Counted from the stretch's first letter, positions 8,325 to 17,410 are shown. The stretch: 64,000 nucleotides of DNA from Paracoccaceae bacterium (GCA_024304985.1 JAMWZC010000010.1:1-64000); one strand, 5' to 3'. Translations and numbers: made by a program. The notes: generated from the sequence alone by a model not told the origin.

Positions 8325-8786
8325 TCAGGCCATCCGCGTGGGCGGTCCCCACAGCGCCGTCAGATGCGAAATGATCTGATCGCGCGCCTGCCGATAGGCG
8401 TTCAGCTTCACCTCGCGGCTCTCGCCCAGACCAGTCGGGTCCATGATCGGCCAGAATTCCACCGTCAGGTGATAGATCCGCGTCAGCTCCAGCGCGCGCC
8501 GCTGGCTGGCCGGCGACAAGGCCACCACCAGATCGAAAGAGGACAGATGCTCGCCCCATTCCTCCATCTCGTCAAAAGACCGGCTGCGATGGCGCGACAA
8601 CTCCACCCCGATCTCCTGACAGACGGCGATGGCGAAACCGTCGATCTCCATGTCGTTATGGACGCCGACCGACTGCACATAAGTCTCGGCGCCATAGAAT
8701 TTCTTCATGATGCCCTCGGCCATGGGCGATCTGACAGCGTTGTGGTCGCAGCAGAACAGAACGGACTGGGGCAAGGCGACTGGCAC
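8325..8786 (-). CDS. Low molecular weight protein tyrosine phosphatase / arsenate reductase-like protein
   Basis: A 153-aa protein with the P-loop CDHNAVRS (CX5R, nucleophile near residue 13) followed by PMAEGIMKK. The distal acid Asp lies in WPIMDPTGLGE. These fit the LMW-PTPase fold. The start is GTG at 8786, four bases after the UPF0262 stop, with GGAG in the preceding gene's end. In related genomes the same gene follows UPF0262 in the murA-hisD block. Confidence 0.85.
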   Translation of the reverse strand: MPVALPQSVLFCCDHNAVRSPMAEGIMKKFYGAETYVQSVGVHNDMEIDGFAIAVCQEIGVELSRHRSRSFDEMEEWGEHLSSFDLVVALSPASQRRALELTRIYHLTVEFWPIMDPTGLGESREVKLNAYRQARDQIISHLTALWGPPTRMA

Positions 8787-8790
8787 GGGG

Positions 8791-9270
8791 TCAGGCTCCG
8801 AAATGCAGGACGCAGATCAAGGTGAACAACCGGCGCGCGGTATCGGTGTCGATCACCGCCTTGCCCTCAAGCCGCTCCTGGAGGATGCGCGCCCCCTCAT
8901 TGTGGATGCCGCGCCGGGCCATGTCGATCGTCTCGATCTGGCTGGGGGGCATGTTCTTCACCGCATCGAAATAGCTTTCGCAGATCGCCCAGTAATCCTT
9001 GACCACCTGCCGGAACGGGCTCAGCGACAGATGAAACTCCGCCGCCTTCTCGCGTTCTTCGGTCAGGATATCGAAAACCAGCCGCTTCTCGCGGATCGCC
9101 AGCCCCACACGATAGGGGCCAGCGGGCACGACACGGTCATCCCGCAAAGGCAACTCGAACGAGTTCTCCTCCAGAAGGTCGAACATCGCCACCTTGCGCT
9201 CCTGCTCGATCTCGGGCGTGGGCGGGGGCAGGTTGGAATCGTCAAGTTCGATGTCGCAGATGCGTGTCAT
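8791..9270 (-). CDS. UPF0262 family protein
   Basis: A 159-aa protein, MTRICDIELDDSNLPPPTPEIEQERKVA..., recognised as UPF0262, a family of unknown function found in alphaproteobacteria. Conserved stretches are the central LRDDRVVPAGPYRVGLAIREKRLVFDI region and ETIDMARRGIHNEGA. No catalytic motif is evident. It lies between hisD and the LMW phosphatase, a fixed neighbourhood in the group. Confidence 0.88.
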   Translation of the reverse strand: MTRICDIELDDSNLPPPTPEIEQERKVAMFDLLEENSFELPLRDDRVVPAGPYRVGLAIREKRLVFDILTEEREKAAEFHLSLSPFRQVVKDYWAICESYFDAVKNMPPSQIETIDMARRGIHNEGARILQERLEGKAVIDTDTARRLFTLICVLHFGA

Positions 9271-9402
9271 GGGCAGGGTCCTAGCAGATGCACCTGATTA
9301 GCGCAGGCTGCCGCACCGCACAATCCGCCTTGAACCCTTTCATGCTGCAATGCAGCAATTACCCGCCTGACTGTGGCGCCGGGCCCATGTTCAGGTGCCG
9401 GA

Positions 9403-10704
9403 TCACTCGTTCAGCCGATTCAACCGCGCGCGCACGCTCAACCCATGCGCCTCAAGGCTTTCCGCAATGGCCAGAGTCTCCGCCGCGGGACCAATGGCGC
9501 GCAGCGCGCCGGGTGTCATCTTGGTCAGGGTCGTCCGCTTGAGGAAATCCATCACCGACAAGCCGCTGGAAAACCGCGCCGACCGCGCCGTGGGCAAGAC
9601 GTGATTGGGCCCGCCCACATAATCGCCAATCGCCTCGGGCGTCCATGCGCCAAGGAAAATCGCCCCCGCATGGGTGATCTTGGCGGACAAGGCATCAGGA
9701 TCGGCCACGCACAGCTCCAGATGCTCGGGCGCGATCCGGTTCGACAGGCTCGCGGCCACATCCAGATCGGGCACGGTGATGATGGCCCCAAAGTCGCGCC
9801 AGCTTGGCCCCGCGATGGCGCGCCGCTCCAGCATCGCCAGATTGCGTTCGACCGCCGCCGCCACCGCCTTGGCCATGGCTGGGCTGTCCGTGATCAGGAT
9901 GCTTTGCGCGCTTTCGTCATGCTCGGCCTGTGACAGCAGGTCCAGCGCGATCCAGTCGGGGTCATTATCCGCATCCGCGATCACCAGAATCTCGGACGGC
10001 CCCGCGATCATGTCGATGCCGACCTTGCCGAACACCCGCCGCTTTGCCGCCGCGACAAAGGCATTGCCGGGTCCCGTGATCTTGTCCACGGGCGGAATCG
10101 TCTGCGTCCCATAAGCCAGCGCCGCCACCGCCTGCGCGCCGCCGATGCGGTAGATCTCGTCCACACCCGCAATCCGCGCCGCCAACAGCACCAGCGGATT
10201 GGCTACGCCGTCGGGCGTCGGCACCACGATGGCCAACCGCTCCACCCCCGCCACCTTGGCAGGCACCGCATTCATCAGCACAGAGGACGGATAGGAGGCC
10301 AGCCCCCCCGGCACATACAACCCTGCCGCAGACACCGGCGTCCAGCGCCAGCCCAGCATCGCGCCCTCCGGATCGGTCCAGCTATGATCCTGCGGCATCT
10401 GGCGCACGTGATAGGCGCGGATGCGATCCGCCGCCAGGTCCAGCGCGGCCCGCTCATGCGCGGGCACCTGCGCCACCAGCGCATCCACCTCGGCCTCTGA
10501 AAACCGAAGCGTCTCGGGCGTCAGGTCCAGCCGGTCGAACTTCGCCGTCAGCTCGATCACCGCCGCATCACCGCGCGCGCGCACATCGGCGATGATGCCT
10601 GCCACGACATCATCCACATCGACACTATCCTCGCGCTTGGCGCCCAGCAGGGCGGCGAAGGCGGTCTCGAAATCGGGGTCGGTGGCGTTCAGAAATACGG
10701 GCAT
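9403..10704 (-). CDS. hisD: Histidinol dehydrogenase
   Basis: A 433-aa protein, normal length for HisD, which oxidises L-histidinol to L-histidine with two NAD+. Recognisable stretches are GGLASYPSSVLMNAVPAKVAG, the GPGNAFVAAAKR loop, GPSEILVIAD, SQAEHDESAQSILIT (His/Glu catalytic and Zn ligands) and the C-terminal GGPNHVLPTARSARFSSGLSV signature with a zinc-ligand His. Starts MPVFLNATDPDFETAF at 10704. It lies alone among his genes, as usual for this locus in Rhodobacteraceae. Confidence 0.97.
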   Translation of the reverse strand: MPVFLNATDPDFETAFAALLGAKREDSVDVDDVVAGIIADVRARGDAAVIELTAKFDRLDLTPETLRFSEAEVDALVAQVPAHERAALDLAADRIRAYHVRQMPQDHSWTDPEGAMLGWRWTPVSAAGLYVPGGLASYPSSVLMNAVPAKVAGVERLAIVVPTPDGVANPLVLLAARIAGVDEIYRIGGAQAVAALAYGTQTIPPVDKITGPGNAFVAAAKRRVFGKVGIDMIAGPSEILVIADADNDPDWIALDLLSQAEHDESAQSILITDSPAMAKAVAAAVERNLAMLERRAIAGPSWRDFGAIITVPDLDVAASLSNRIAPEHLELCVADPDALSAKITHAGAIFLGAWTPEAIGDYVGGPNHVLPTARSARFSSGLSVMDFLKRTTLTKMTPGALRAIGPAAETLAIAESLEAHGLSVRARLNRLNE

Positions 10705-10844
10705 GGTCCCTCCGGGGTCTGGGGCGGGACATAGCTTTGCAGGGGCCGCGCCTCAAGCCCTTGATGCCATGAACGCAGCACGCTGTTTCTTCTTGCCCGA
10801 AATATCCCCGCCGGAGGCGCAGGCTGCCGCGCAGAAATCCCGCT

Positions 10845-11321
10845 TCAGATCTTGTGATCCGGCACCTTGCGTGATGGCGCGACATAGGGCCGGGTCACAT
10901 CCTTCAGCGTCACTTCCAGCGCTTCGACCTGCAACCGGATCTCTCCGTCCCCGGCCAGCACCAGATGCAACGCCCCCTCAACCTCCGCCCCCGCATGCCA
11001 GTCCAGCGACAGCAGCGACAGCACCAGATCCGGGTCGCGCCGATCCACCCCGTTCGAGGCGACGCCCAGCACATTCTCCACCACCAGCAAGGATTGCACC
11101 CGCTCGACCGGGCGGGCGCGCTTGTGCGCGGCGTCCACATCCTCCCAGCGGAAACGGTTCAGCAGCAGGCCAAAGCGGCGTTGCCCCGGCCGCCACGTCA
11201 TCGCCGTCGCCGGAAAGACCGCATCCTGCACCAGCGCGGACATCACCTTGAGGTCCTCGGCCTCCAACGCCCCCAGATTGAGCGGGGTCTCGCGCGCGTC
11301 CTCGAACCTCGCGTCGCTCAT
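10845..11321 (-). CDS. DUF2948 family protein
   Basis: A 158-aa protein, [35 protein letters not shown]..., with the family pattern [22 protein letters not shown]. It belongs to DUF2948, an uncharacterised alphaproteobacterial family located between murA and hisD. Its ATG overlaps the murA stop (ATGA, 11318-11321), suggesting joint expression with cell wall synthesis. No function can be assigned. Confidence 0.88.
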   Translation of the reverse strand: MSDARFEDARETPLNLGALEAEDLKVMSALVQDAVFPATAMTWRPGQRRFGLLLNRFRWEDVDAAHKRARPVERVQSLLVVENVLGVASNGVDRRDPDLVLSLLSLDWHAGAEVEGALHLVLAGDGEIRLQVEALEVTLKDVTRPYVAPSRKVPDHKI

Positions 11322-12586
11322 TTGCCCGCCACCCGTTCGATCCTGGCACCCACAGCGCCCAGCTTTTCCTCGACCCGCTCATAACCGCGATCCAGATGAT
11401 AGACCCGGTTCACGATCGTCTCACCCTCCGCCGCCAACCCGGCGAGGATCAGCGACACGGAGGCCCGCAGATCCGTCGCCATCACCGGCGCGCCCTTCAA
11501 CCGCTCCACACCCGTCACCGTGGCCGTGCCGCCATGCACGTCGATCTTCGCGCCCATCCGCATCAACTCGGGCGCGTGCATGAAACGGTTCTCGAATATT
11601 TTCTCCTCCAGCACGGACACGCCATCGGCGGTGCACAGCAGCGCCATCATCTGCGCCTGCAAATCGGTCGGGAAACCCGGAAACGGCTCGGTCGTCACAT
11701 CCACGGCCCGCACACGGCCATTGCCCCGCGTCACCTTCAACCCCAGTGCCGTCTCCTCGACCGAAATCCCCGCCGCATCCAGCTTCTCGCAGAACGCGCC
11801 GACCAGATCGATGCGACCGCCCAGCAGTTCCACCTCGCCGCCGCAGATCGCGGGGGCCAGCATATAGGTGCCCAATTCGATACGGTCGGTGACAACCGGA
11901 TGCGTCGCCCCGCCCAGTCGATCCACGCCCTGAATGGTGATCGTCGATGTCCCCTCGCCCTCGATCTGTGCGCCCATCTTGCGCAGGCATTGCGCCAGAT
12001 CCACGATCTCGGGCTCGCGCGCGGCGTTCTTCAGCACGGTCGTCCCCTTGGCCAAAGTCGCCGCCATCAACGCATTCTCCGTCGCGCCCACCGAGACGAA
12101 GGGGAAGTCCACGATCCCGCCCTTCAACCCGCCGGGTGCCTTGGCATGGACATAACCCTCGCGCAGGTCCAGTTCCGCCCCCATCGCCTCCAGCGCCTTC
12201 AGATGCAGGTCCACGGGCCGCGCCCCGATGGCGCAGCCACCGGGCAGCGACACCACCGCGTGACCGTCGCGGGCCAGCATCGGCCCCAGCACAAGGATCG
12301 AGGCGCGCATCTTGCGCACGATGTCATAATCGGCGGTGTGGTTGTCGATGGTGTGGCTCGACATGGCCAGCACCTTGCCATCCTGCAAACTGGTAACCTC
12401 GGCCCCCAGCGATTGCAGCAGTTGCGTCATGGTCCGGATATCCGACAGGCGCGGCGCATTGGTCAGCGTCAGCGGTTCTTCCGACAAAAGCGTCGCAGGC
12501 ATCAGGGTCAGACAGGCATTCTTGGCCCCGGCGATCGGGATCTGCCCCTTCAAGGGGCCATTGCCCGTCACGATGATCGAATCCAT
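11318..12586 (-). CDS. murA: UDP-N-acetylglucosamine 1-carboxyvinyltransferase
   Basis: A 422-aa enzyme that transfers enolpyruvate from PEP to UDP-GlcNAc, the first committed step of peptidoglycan synthesis. It starts [23 protein letters not shown] (Lys/Asn substrate contacts). The active-site loop [14 protein letters not shown] carries the catalytic Cys that fosfomycin alkylates. The C-terminal [19 protein letters not shown] motif is present. The ATG at 12586 gives the canonical N-terminus; an upstream in-frame start would add 16 unrelated residues. Confidence 0.97.
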   Translation of the reverse strand: MDSIIVTGNGPLKGQIPIAGAKNACLTLMPATLLSEEPLTLTNAPRLSDIRTMTQLLQSLGAEVTSLQDGKVLAMSSHTIDNHTADYDIVRKMRASILVLGPMLARDGHAVVSLPGGCAIGARPVDLHLKALEAMGAELDLREGYVHAKAPGGLKGGIVDFPFVSVGATENALMAATLAKGTTVLKNAAREPEIVDLAQCLRKMGAQIEGEGTSTITIQGVDRLGGATHPVVTDRIELGTYMLAPAICGGEVELLGGRIDLVGAFCEKLDAAGISVEETALGLKVTRGNGRVRAVDVTTEPFPGFPTDLQAQMMALLCTADGVSVLEEKIFENRFMHAPELMRMGAKIDVHGGTATVTGVERLKGAPVMATDLRASVSLILAGLAAEGETIVNRVYHLDRGYERVEEKLGAVGARIERVAGK

Positions 12587-12599
12587 TGCCCTGCCCTTT

Positions 12600-12776
12600 T
12601 CACTCTTTGCCTGTGTCCCGCCCCGGCGGATCATCCGCGGACGGTGTCTCTTTAGCCGCCCGCGCCCGCGCCTGTGCCTTGCGCCGTGCCATATTGGCCT
12701 TGAGGGCGGCTTTCAACCGCTCTTCACGCGTCCCGCCCTTGCCGGGCGCCGTTCTGCCGGGTGGTTTCTGCTCCAT
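12600..12776 (-). CDS. Small basic protein upstream of murA
   Basis: A 58-aa open frame reading [15 protein letters not shown], then [20 protein letters not shown], then an Ala/Arg stretch and an acidic tail ending DTGKE. The middle is a strongly basic amphipathic helix. It ends 13 bases before the murA start on the same strand. Similar small proteins precede murA in related bacteria (from memory). Possibly RNA- or DNA-binding; function unknown. Confidence 0.65.
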   Translation of the reverse strand: MEQKPPGRTAPGKGGTREERLKAALKANMARRKAQARARAAKETPSADDPPGRDTGKE

Positions 12777-12891
12777 CCTGCCTTCCTACAGCACCGCACA
12801 ATTTGCGTCCAGATTGCGCTTGCACCCTGCGGGATTTGAGTCTAATCACCCGGCCACGGTCAAAGGGGCAACCCTTCACACACCGCCGGAT

Positions 12892-12966
12892 GCTGTGGTA
12901 GCTCAGTGGCAGAGCACTCCCTTGGTAAGGGAGAGGTCGAGAGTTCAATCCTCTCTCACAGCACCA
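12892..12966 (+). tRNA. tRNA-Thr (anticodon GGT)
   Basis: Cloverleaf GCTGTGG...CCACAGC type: acceptor GCTGTGG with CTCACAGC, D-arm GCTCAGTGGCAGAGC, anticodon stem CTCCC/GGGAG with loop TTGGTAA (anticodon GGT), T-loop GTTCAATCC, encoded CCA at 12964-12966. Its 3' half is repeated at 32073-32121 and, degenerately, at 44325-44348, marking it as the attachment site for two islands. Confidence 0.96.
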
Positions 12967-12967
12967 T
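12919..12967 (+). repeat. Attachment site of island A, tRNA side (49-bp direct repeat)
   Basis: Bases 12919-12967, from the anticodon stem of tRNA-Thr through CCA plus one T, are identical to 32073-32121. The spacing of 19,154 bp gives the length of island A. The functional tRNA gene stays intact on this side. Confidence 0.93.
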
Positions 12968-13020
12968 CTAAAACTCTGAAAATAAACGGAATAATTCGCA
13001 GTCCGCGGGCGATGACCTCG

Positions 13021-13043
13021 TCTGGGCAGCACCTGGGCAGCAC
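13021..13043 (+). repeat. Tandem CTGGGCAGCAC pair near the left end of island A
   Basis: T followed by two back-to-back copies of CTGGGCAGCAC. The same 23 bases occur at 31931-31953 near the other end, in the same orientation. Position just inside each attachment site suggests integrase arm-type binding sites. The surrounding 12968-13278 is otherwise without a recognisable gene. Confidence 0.75.
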
Positions 13044-13278
13044 CAAGCCTTGGTTTTGATAGCTGCAGAATATCGGCGGCCTGCTCACTCCACAAAGCTG
13101 CTCAAAAACCTCCGGAGAAGCCAGCATCGGCTGAGAAGTTCCTTCACGGGAAGCTATCTATGACCTTAGTAAACCAGTGAATTTAACCTGACAGGCTTGG
13201 AAATCCCATGTAGGATATCGCTGAATTGTCAGCCGCTGCATTTCAAGGCTGCCTTCATGTTCACTAAGCGAGATAGTG

Positions 13279-14061
13279 ATGCTGGAACGAATATTTGAGA
13301 AGTTTTCTGTGAATTTGCCGCGGAGCGGTGATCTCTCGGGGCAATGGAGCGATAGAGGCGAGCAAGGGCAAATCCAGAAGGCCGGCTTCGTGCCAGTAGC
13401 TGACGAGGCTATCGAGGCATCTGATGCCCAGTACTACAGCGATGGCCACCGCTCTTTTCTGATACAGAGTCAGAACAGAAAAAACCGGAACATGGTTTTC
13501 CCGATACGCGCTCTGTACAACACGGGTATAACCTTCCTGATTAACGCCGAAGATATCTATCCGATAAATCATACTATAGCGGTCGAAGGTGCTTGCAGAT
13601 TTCGGATGGCCGCAATGGATGCTGCGTTGACGAACACTCCGTGCGATTTGTTGGTGCTACTGCACAGCATAAGAAGCATACCAAGCCCGCGCACTTGGGA
13701 ACAAAGTACCGAATGGCAAACAAAGGAATTCGATCCGAACGAGATTGCCGATCTTCATTCTACATACCGTCACGCAGTAGCACTACTCGCACAAAGGTTC
13801 GCGACGCCAGCAGCGGATTTTATTGCCTTCAAAGAGGCTGCCCATGTGATCGACAAGTTTGGACTTTTTCAAACCGAGACCCACGAAGGGGTGCTTGAGC
13901 AAGAGCGCCTGGGAAATGTCGTTTGCGATATCTTCCCTGGCCTCAGGCTGAGGGAAGGCGAGCTACTGAGCCGAAAAATTAGGCTAGCTTGGCGTCCAGA
14001 AGGACCCGATCAACCTCCTGTCGTACCTAACGACAAAATAGGCGTAGACGGCTTTACGTGA
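13279..14061 (+). CDS. Hypothetical protein, island A cargo
   Basis: A 260-aa protein from ATG 13279 (GTG at 13276 is an alternative; neither has a strong Shine-Dalgarno). No signal peptide, membrane segment or motif that I recognise. The composition is that of a soluble mixed alpha/beta protein, with a middle segment ACRFRMAAMDAALTNTPCDL and a charged C-terminus. It is the first gene after the left attachment site, where islands often keep accessory genes. The long single frame makes it likely to be real. No function assigned. Confidence 0.6.
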   Translation: MLERIFEKFSVNLPRSGDLSGQWSDRGEQGQIQKAGFVPVADEAIEASDAQYYSDGHRSFLIQSQNRKNRNMVFPIRALYNTGITFLINAEDIYPINHTIAVEGACRFRMAAMDAALTNTPCDLLVLLHSIRSIPSPRTWEQSTEWQTKEFDPNEIADLHSTYRHAVALLAQRFATPAADFIAFKEAAHVIDKFGLFQTETHEGVLEQERLGNVVCDIFPGLRLREGELLSRKIRLAWRPEGPDQPPVVPNDKIGVDGFT

Positions 14062-14091
14062 ACGATGAAGCCGGCAAGCCACGGCAAATGC

Positions 14092-14583
14092 TCATGGAGC
14101 ACTAATTTGGGCGTGGCGCGCTCTCATAGCATCTCTAGCCAGTCGAGCGTGGAACTCTTCGATCTCGTCCAGAAGCGAAAGGTTGTGACAACAGTTTCGG
14201 AGCCATTCGACATGCCGGATCTCGTTCCGCAGTGCGGCGAGGTCGCTCTTCTGACGATCGACCGTGGCCTCGCCCCATTTGACCGCGACAGCCTTCGCCT
14301 TGGACAAGGCCAGCGCCGCCCGAGAACGATCAACGGGGTCTGGGAACAAGGCCAGCACATGCGGGGACGCGATCTCTACGGAGCGACGGACCGTTTCGGC
14401 GCAATCTGGACTGACACCATGCACCGGTGAGGCCGCGTTCTTGGCCAGAGAGTGCAGCGCGTGCGAAGCGTGGTACGCGACGTCTGGGCCGCGTGCCCGG
14501 TCAAACTCATCAGCCACGTAAACGGCACGATGCGCCGCCTCTTTATGCAGGTCACGGGTCGCTGTTTTGAAGGTCTGAAACAT
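14092..14583 (-). CDS. Hypothetical all-alpha protein, island A cargo
   Basis: A 163-aa protein starting MFQTFKTATRDLHKEAAHRAVY, with a purine-rich AAGGGGG seven bases before ATG 14583. Predicted as almost entirely helical and charged (ASHALHSLAKNAAS, ALSKAKAVAVKWGEATVDRQ). No recognised domain. The frame continues upstream but the added part is Cys/Pro-rich and unlikely to be coding. Convergent with the previous gene. Confidence 0.5.
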   Translation of the reverse strand: MFQTFKTATRDLHKEAAHRAVYVADEFDRARGPDVAYHASHALHSLAKNAASPVHGVSPDCAETVRRSVEIASPHVLALFPDPVDRSRAALALSKAKAVAVKWGEATVDRQKSDLAALRNEIRHVEWLRNCCHNLSLLDEIEEFHARLARDAMRARHAQISAP

Positions 14584-14904
14584 CTTTGCCCCCTTTCTTC
14601 GCTCATGCTGCGGGTCGGGCCTGTTCGTTGAAAGGTCAAACGAGATCGTCTGAATGAACACCAGCACGGCCGCTTCGGCTGGGAAAAGTTCGGGCGCGGC
14701 GCAAATTTGTCTGGGCGTCGGTCGCGGCCCGCTCGGTGCGTTTCGTAGTGATACCGGGGGGTGGTTTCGGTTCAGCGGGGCTAGGGGTCGGTCTCTGCAC
14801 CAGTCACACAGCAGGCACGGCGGCCTTGCCAAACAAAGGGCAAAGCCTTCCCAAATCGTATGTATTTCGCCACTATACGCAGGATACAAAGAGGACTTGC
14901 GCCT
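14584..14904. other. Intergenic stretch without a recognised gene
   Basis: About 320 bases between divergently oriented genes. Frames on both strands lack ribosome sites and protein-like composition. It probably holds the promoters of the 163-aa and the small membrane protein genes. Confidence 0.4.
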
Positions 14905-15021
14905 ATGATCGTCCTAGTCGGAGTTGCCTTGCTGATTGCTATCCTGGCCTTCGCCTTCGTTCCGTTGGCGATGGGCCGAGCAGCGCAAGCGCTGACCAGA
15001 TGGTTGACCGGCAGGGACTAG
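14905..15021 (+). CDS. Small single-pass membrane protein
   Basis: A 38-aa frame: MIVLVGVALLIAILAFAFV is a clear transmembrane helix at residues 1-22, followed by a short basic tail (MGRAAQALTRWLTGRD). AGAGG lies 10-14 bases upstream. It is too short to be placed in a family. Membrane mini-proteins of this kind occur in phages and toxin systems, but no partner is evident here. Confidence 0.45.
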   Translation: MIVLVGVALLIAILAFAFVPLAMGRAAQALTRWLTGRD

Positions 15022-15133
15022 CCCTGCACTGGCGCCCAGCGCCTCACACATCTCACCGTCTCATCCTAAAGCCATGCAACGCGCTGGCCGATTTCCTGCG
15101 GTCGTCTGTCATCCTGTTCGCAAGGGTATACCG

Positions 15134-15225
15134 CAACGAACAAGGATAAACTGCGCCAAACTGCGTTCGTAAGGGTTGACATACATTTACGAACACCATA
15201 TTTAACGAACATAAGGCTAACGAAC
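15134..15225 (+). promoter_or_regulatory. Sigma-70-type promoter embedded in an array of TWACGAAC sites
   Basis: TTGACA (15176-15181), a 17-base spacer and TATTTA (15199-15204) form a good promoter for the 58-aa gene at 15242. Copies of T(T/A)ACGAAC lie at 15187-15194, 15203-15210 and 15218-15225, with CAACGAAC at 15134-15141 and an inverted GTTCGTAA at 15165-15172. The sites bracket the -35 and overlap the -10, typical of a repressor operator array. The cognate protein is unknown. Confidence 0.65.
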
Positions 15226-15241
15226 GAACAAAGGAAACAAG

Positions 15242-15418
15242 ATGGACCGCAACACTGAAACCGTATTTTTCTTCAACCTCGCTTGTGAACTGGCCGCCGC
15301 GCGCCGCGCCGGCGAAGAGCACCGCTTGGCCCTCGCTGTAGACGAGATGGAAGTTTTTGCGATGTATGCAGACAACCCAAAGCTTGCGCAGCGGGCTGTT
15401 GCCGCCCTTGCGGCTTGA
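15242..15418 (+). CDS. Small hypothetical protein under an operator array
   Basis: A 58-aa acidic helical protein (MDRNTETVFFFNLACELAAA..., VDEMEVFAMYADNPKLAQRA) with AAAGGAA ahead of ATG 15242. No recognised domain. Its strong promoter is wrapped in repeated operators and the serine recombinase gene follows 58 bases after its stop codon, so it may be a regulator or a co-factor of the recombinase (inference). Confidence 0.6.
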   Translation: MDRNTETVFFFNLACELAAARRAGEEHRLALAVDEMEVFAMYADNPKLAQRAVAALAA

Positions 15419-15430
15419 CCCTTAATCGCA

Positions 15431-15448
15431 GGGCGGCATTAGCCGCCC
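15431..15448 (+). terminator. GC-rich hairpin between the small gene and the recombinase gene
   Basis: GGGCGGC (15431-15437), loop ATTA, GCCGCCC (15442-15448): seven perfect pairs, 12 bases after a stop codon. There is no following T-run, so it may act as an attenuator rather than a full terminator. Confidence 0.4.
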
Positions 15449-15476
15449 CGCCCGCTTCACCTGAAGGGCAATCATT

Positions 15477-16118
15477 ATGAGAACGGTACTTTATGCGCGT
15501 GTATCAACACGCGATCAGACCGCCGCGCACCAGCTAACCCAGGCCGAAGGCGCCGGGTTCAAGGTGGATGAAGTTGTGACAGATGACGGCGTGTCAGGTG
15601 TGACGACGCGCCTCGCCGAACGCCCGCAAGGCCGCCGTCTGTTCGATATGCTGCGCGCAGGGGACACGTTGCTTGTCCGCTGGGTCGATCGACTTGGCCG
15701 CGACTATCAGGACGTTAGCGATACGATCCGCGAGTTCATGCGCCGCGGTATCGTGGTCCGAACCGTAATAAACGGGATGGTCTTTGACGGTTCGACCAAA
15801 GACCCTATGCAACAGGCCGTGCGTGACGCCCTCATAGGGTTCATGGCCGCCCTGTCACAAGCCCAGGCCGAAGCCATGAAGGAAGCACGCAGGGCGGGAA
15901 TAGCCCACGCGAAGGCCCAGCCCGACGCAGAACGCAAGTTCAGGGGCAGAAAACCCAGCTATACCCGCGAACAGTTCGAGATTGCCCAGCGCCGCATGAT
16001 GGAAGGTGCGGGCTTGTCCGAAGTTGCCCGCGAAACCAACTTGTCCCGCGCGGCGCTGTGGCGAATAAAGAAGGATCCGGAAGCCTGTTCCGCTGCACTG
16101 GCCGCTTGGAATATGTAG
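15477..16118 (+). CDS. Serine recombinase (resolvase/invertase family)
   Basis: A 213-aa small serine recombinase. YARVSTRDQT contains the nucleophilic Ser (residue 10) and flanking Args; LVRWVDRLGRDYQDV carries the conserved D-R-x-x-R motif. The C-terminal RRMMEGAGLSEVARETNLSRAALWRIKK is the helix-turn-helix that reads the site. Size matches Tn3-type resolvases and Hin-type invertases. No transposase is next to it. It may resolve dimers or invert DNA inside the island; candidate sites were not found. Confidence 0.88.
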   Translation: MRTVLYARVSTRDQTAAHQLTQAEGAGFKVDEVVTDDGVSGVTTRLAERPQGRRLFDMLRAGDTLLVRWVDRLGRDYQDVSDTIREFMRRGIVVRTVINGMVFDGSTKDPMQQAVRDALIGFMAALSQAQAEAMKEARRAGIAHAKAQPDAERKFRGRKPSYTREQFEIAQRRMMEGAGLSEVARETNLSRAALWRIKKDPEACSAALAAWNM

Positions 16119-16123
16119 GTGTG

Positions 16124-17365
16124 CTAGCTGCGATTGCCGGACATTGCTTTGGCGAGAATTGAAGCTGCGGATATATCCAAGCCGCCGTCGTCGTCTCGAA
16201 TAATCCCATCTTGGCCAGAACGGAAAAGCGCTGCGAGGACAATAGCCTCTTGTTCTCTACTAATTTTCTGGTCAGCCACCAATGCCAGGTATGTCTCTGC
16301 AAAAGCCTTGCGCTCCTCCGAAGCCAATGCCAAATGGCGTTCGCTGAGGTAGATTTTACTCGCAAACCGCATTACCCATATAAAAAGTGAAGCCACCACG
16401 AGCAGAGCTGCGACAGTAATTGGGCCTTTATAGGAAAAAATTTCCTCTAAATAACCATGTTCGTTAAAGCGTAGTTTAGAAAATGATGATGCAATATAAT
16501 CTCCAAAAAGGAAAACAACGAGAATGCTGATCCCTGCCGTCACTACGGCGGTAGCAACAAAACTCCAAAATGCAAATTTTGCGTTGCGTCTGTGCCCGGT
16601 CGCTTTAGTCTCCCAAAGCGTGACCGCCGCTTGGTACTGAAGTTTCTGCATATACGAATCGTGGAGAAGTCCCCATTCTTCCGTCCATTTTTTCTCACGA
16701 GCTACTTGAGTTCGAACCCGTCTTTGGACAAGATAGTTGGACACTTTATAAAATTTAGCGTATTGCTTCCAAAGTGTTCGCTTCACTTCTTCCATATTTT
16801 CTTGGCTAGAAAGCAGCGAGGCTTCAAAGTCTGCTACTTGAGCTTCGTGTTCTTCTCCAACTGCATGGAGATTCTGAGCGGCTTGTTTCATCTTTCCTAG
16901 AATGTGCGTACCATTTATTTGCGACTCTGCGTGAGCCATACTCCAAACCATTGCGCCTCCAATTATAACTTTATCTGTGGCCTGCTGGTTTCGTCTGGCA
17001 ATACTATCCTTTCTAACTGTTACAAGCCAATCACTTAGAACTGAATCCGCCAGATCACGTCTCGATCCCGCAATAAGTTTTCTAATGAGAACTCCATGCT
17101 GAACGTCTGAGGGTGGAAATACCCTAATGTTGCCATCAGAACGGATGTCCAGAGATGAATTATCAAAATCATGCTTTTCAATCAAAGAATGAAAATATTC
17201 ATAATTAGCTTGCCAAGTAGCACCAAGAATCTTGGCAGTCAGTCCTGGATAGTCGATAGACCAAGCAGCAATATCCTCTTTGATTTTTCCCTTTAGCTTT
17301 TCTTTAGTAGGCGCAGAAAAGAGAACGTCCTCGCCGACGGTAACAACGTATTTTGTGCGCTTCAC
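16124..17365 (-). CDS. DUF6161-type membrane protein
   Basis: A 413-aa protein. An extended N-terminal soluble half with a coiled-coil part (about 180-260) is followed by two transmembrane helices (FWSFVATAVVTAGISILVV and ITVAALLVVASLFIWVM). The cytoplasmic tail RFASKIYLSERHLALASEER...ETYLALVAD and LAALFRSGQDGIIRDD matches what I recall of DUF6161. GTG 17365 is preferred over GTG 17410 because GAGG lies six bases ahead. DUF6161 genes are often seen among defence-type cargo, but their role is not established. Markedly AT-rich compared with the core. Confidence 0.7.
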   Translation of the reverse strand: MKRTKYVVTVGEDVLFSAPTKEKLKGKIKEDIAAWSIDYPGLTAKILGATWQANYEYFHSLIEKHDFDNSSLDIRSDGNIRVFPPSDVQHGVLIRKLIAGSRRDLADSVLSDWLVTVRKDSIARRNQQATDKVIIGGAMVWSMAHAESQINGTHILGKMKQAAQNLHAVGEEHEAQVADFEASLLSSQENMEEVKRTLWKQYAKFYKVSNYLVQRRVRTQVAREKKWTEEWGLLHDSYMQKLQYQAAVTLWETKATGHRRNAKFAFWSFVATAVVTAGISILVVFLFGDYIASSFSKLRFNEHGYLEEIFSYKGPITVAALLVVASLFIWVMRFASKIYLSERHLALASEERKAFAETYLALVADQKISREQEAIVLAALFRSGQDGIIRDDDGGLDISAASILAKAMSGNRS

Positions 17366-17410
17366 TTGAGCCTCATGTAGGTAGTTGGTTAAACATGGTC
17401 TATAAACCAC

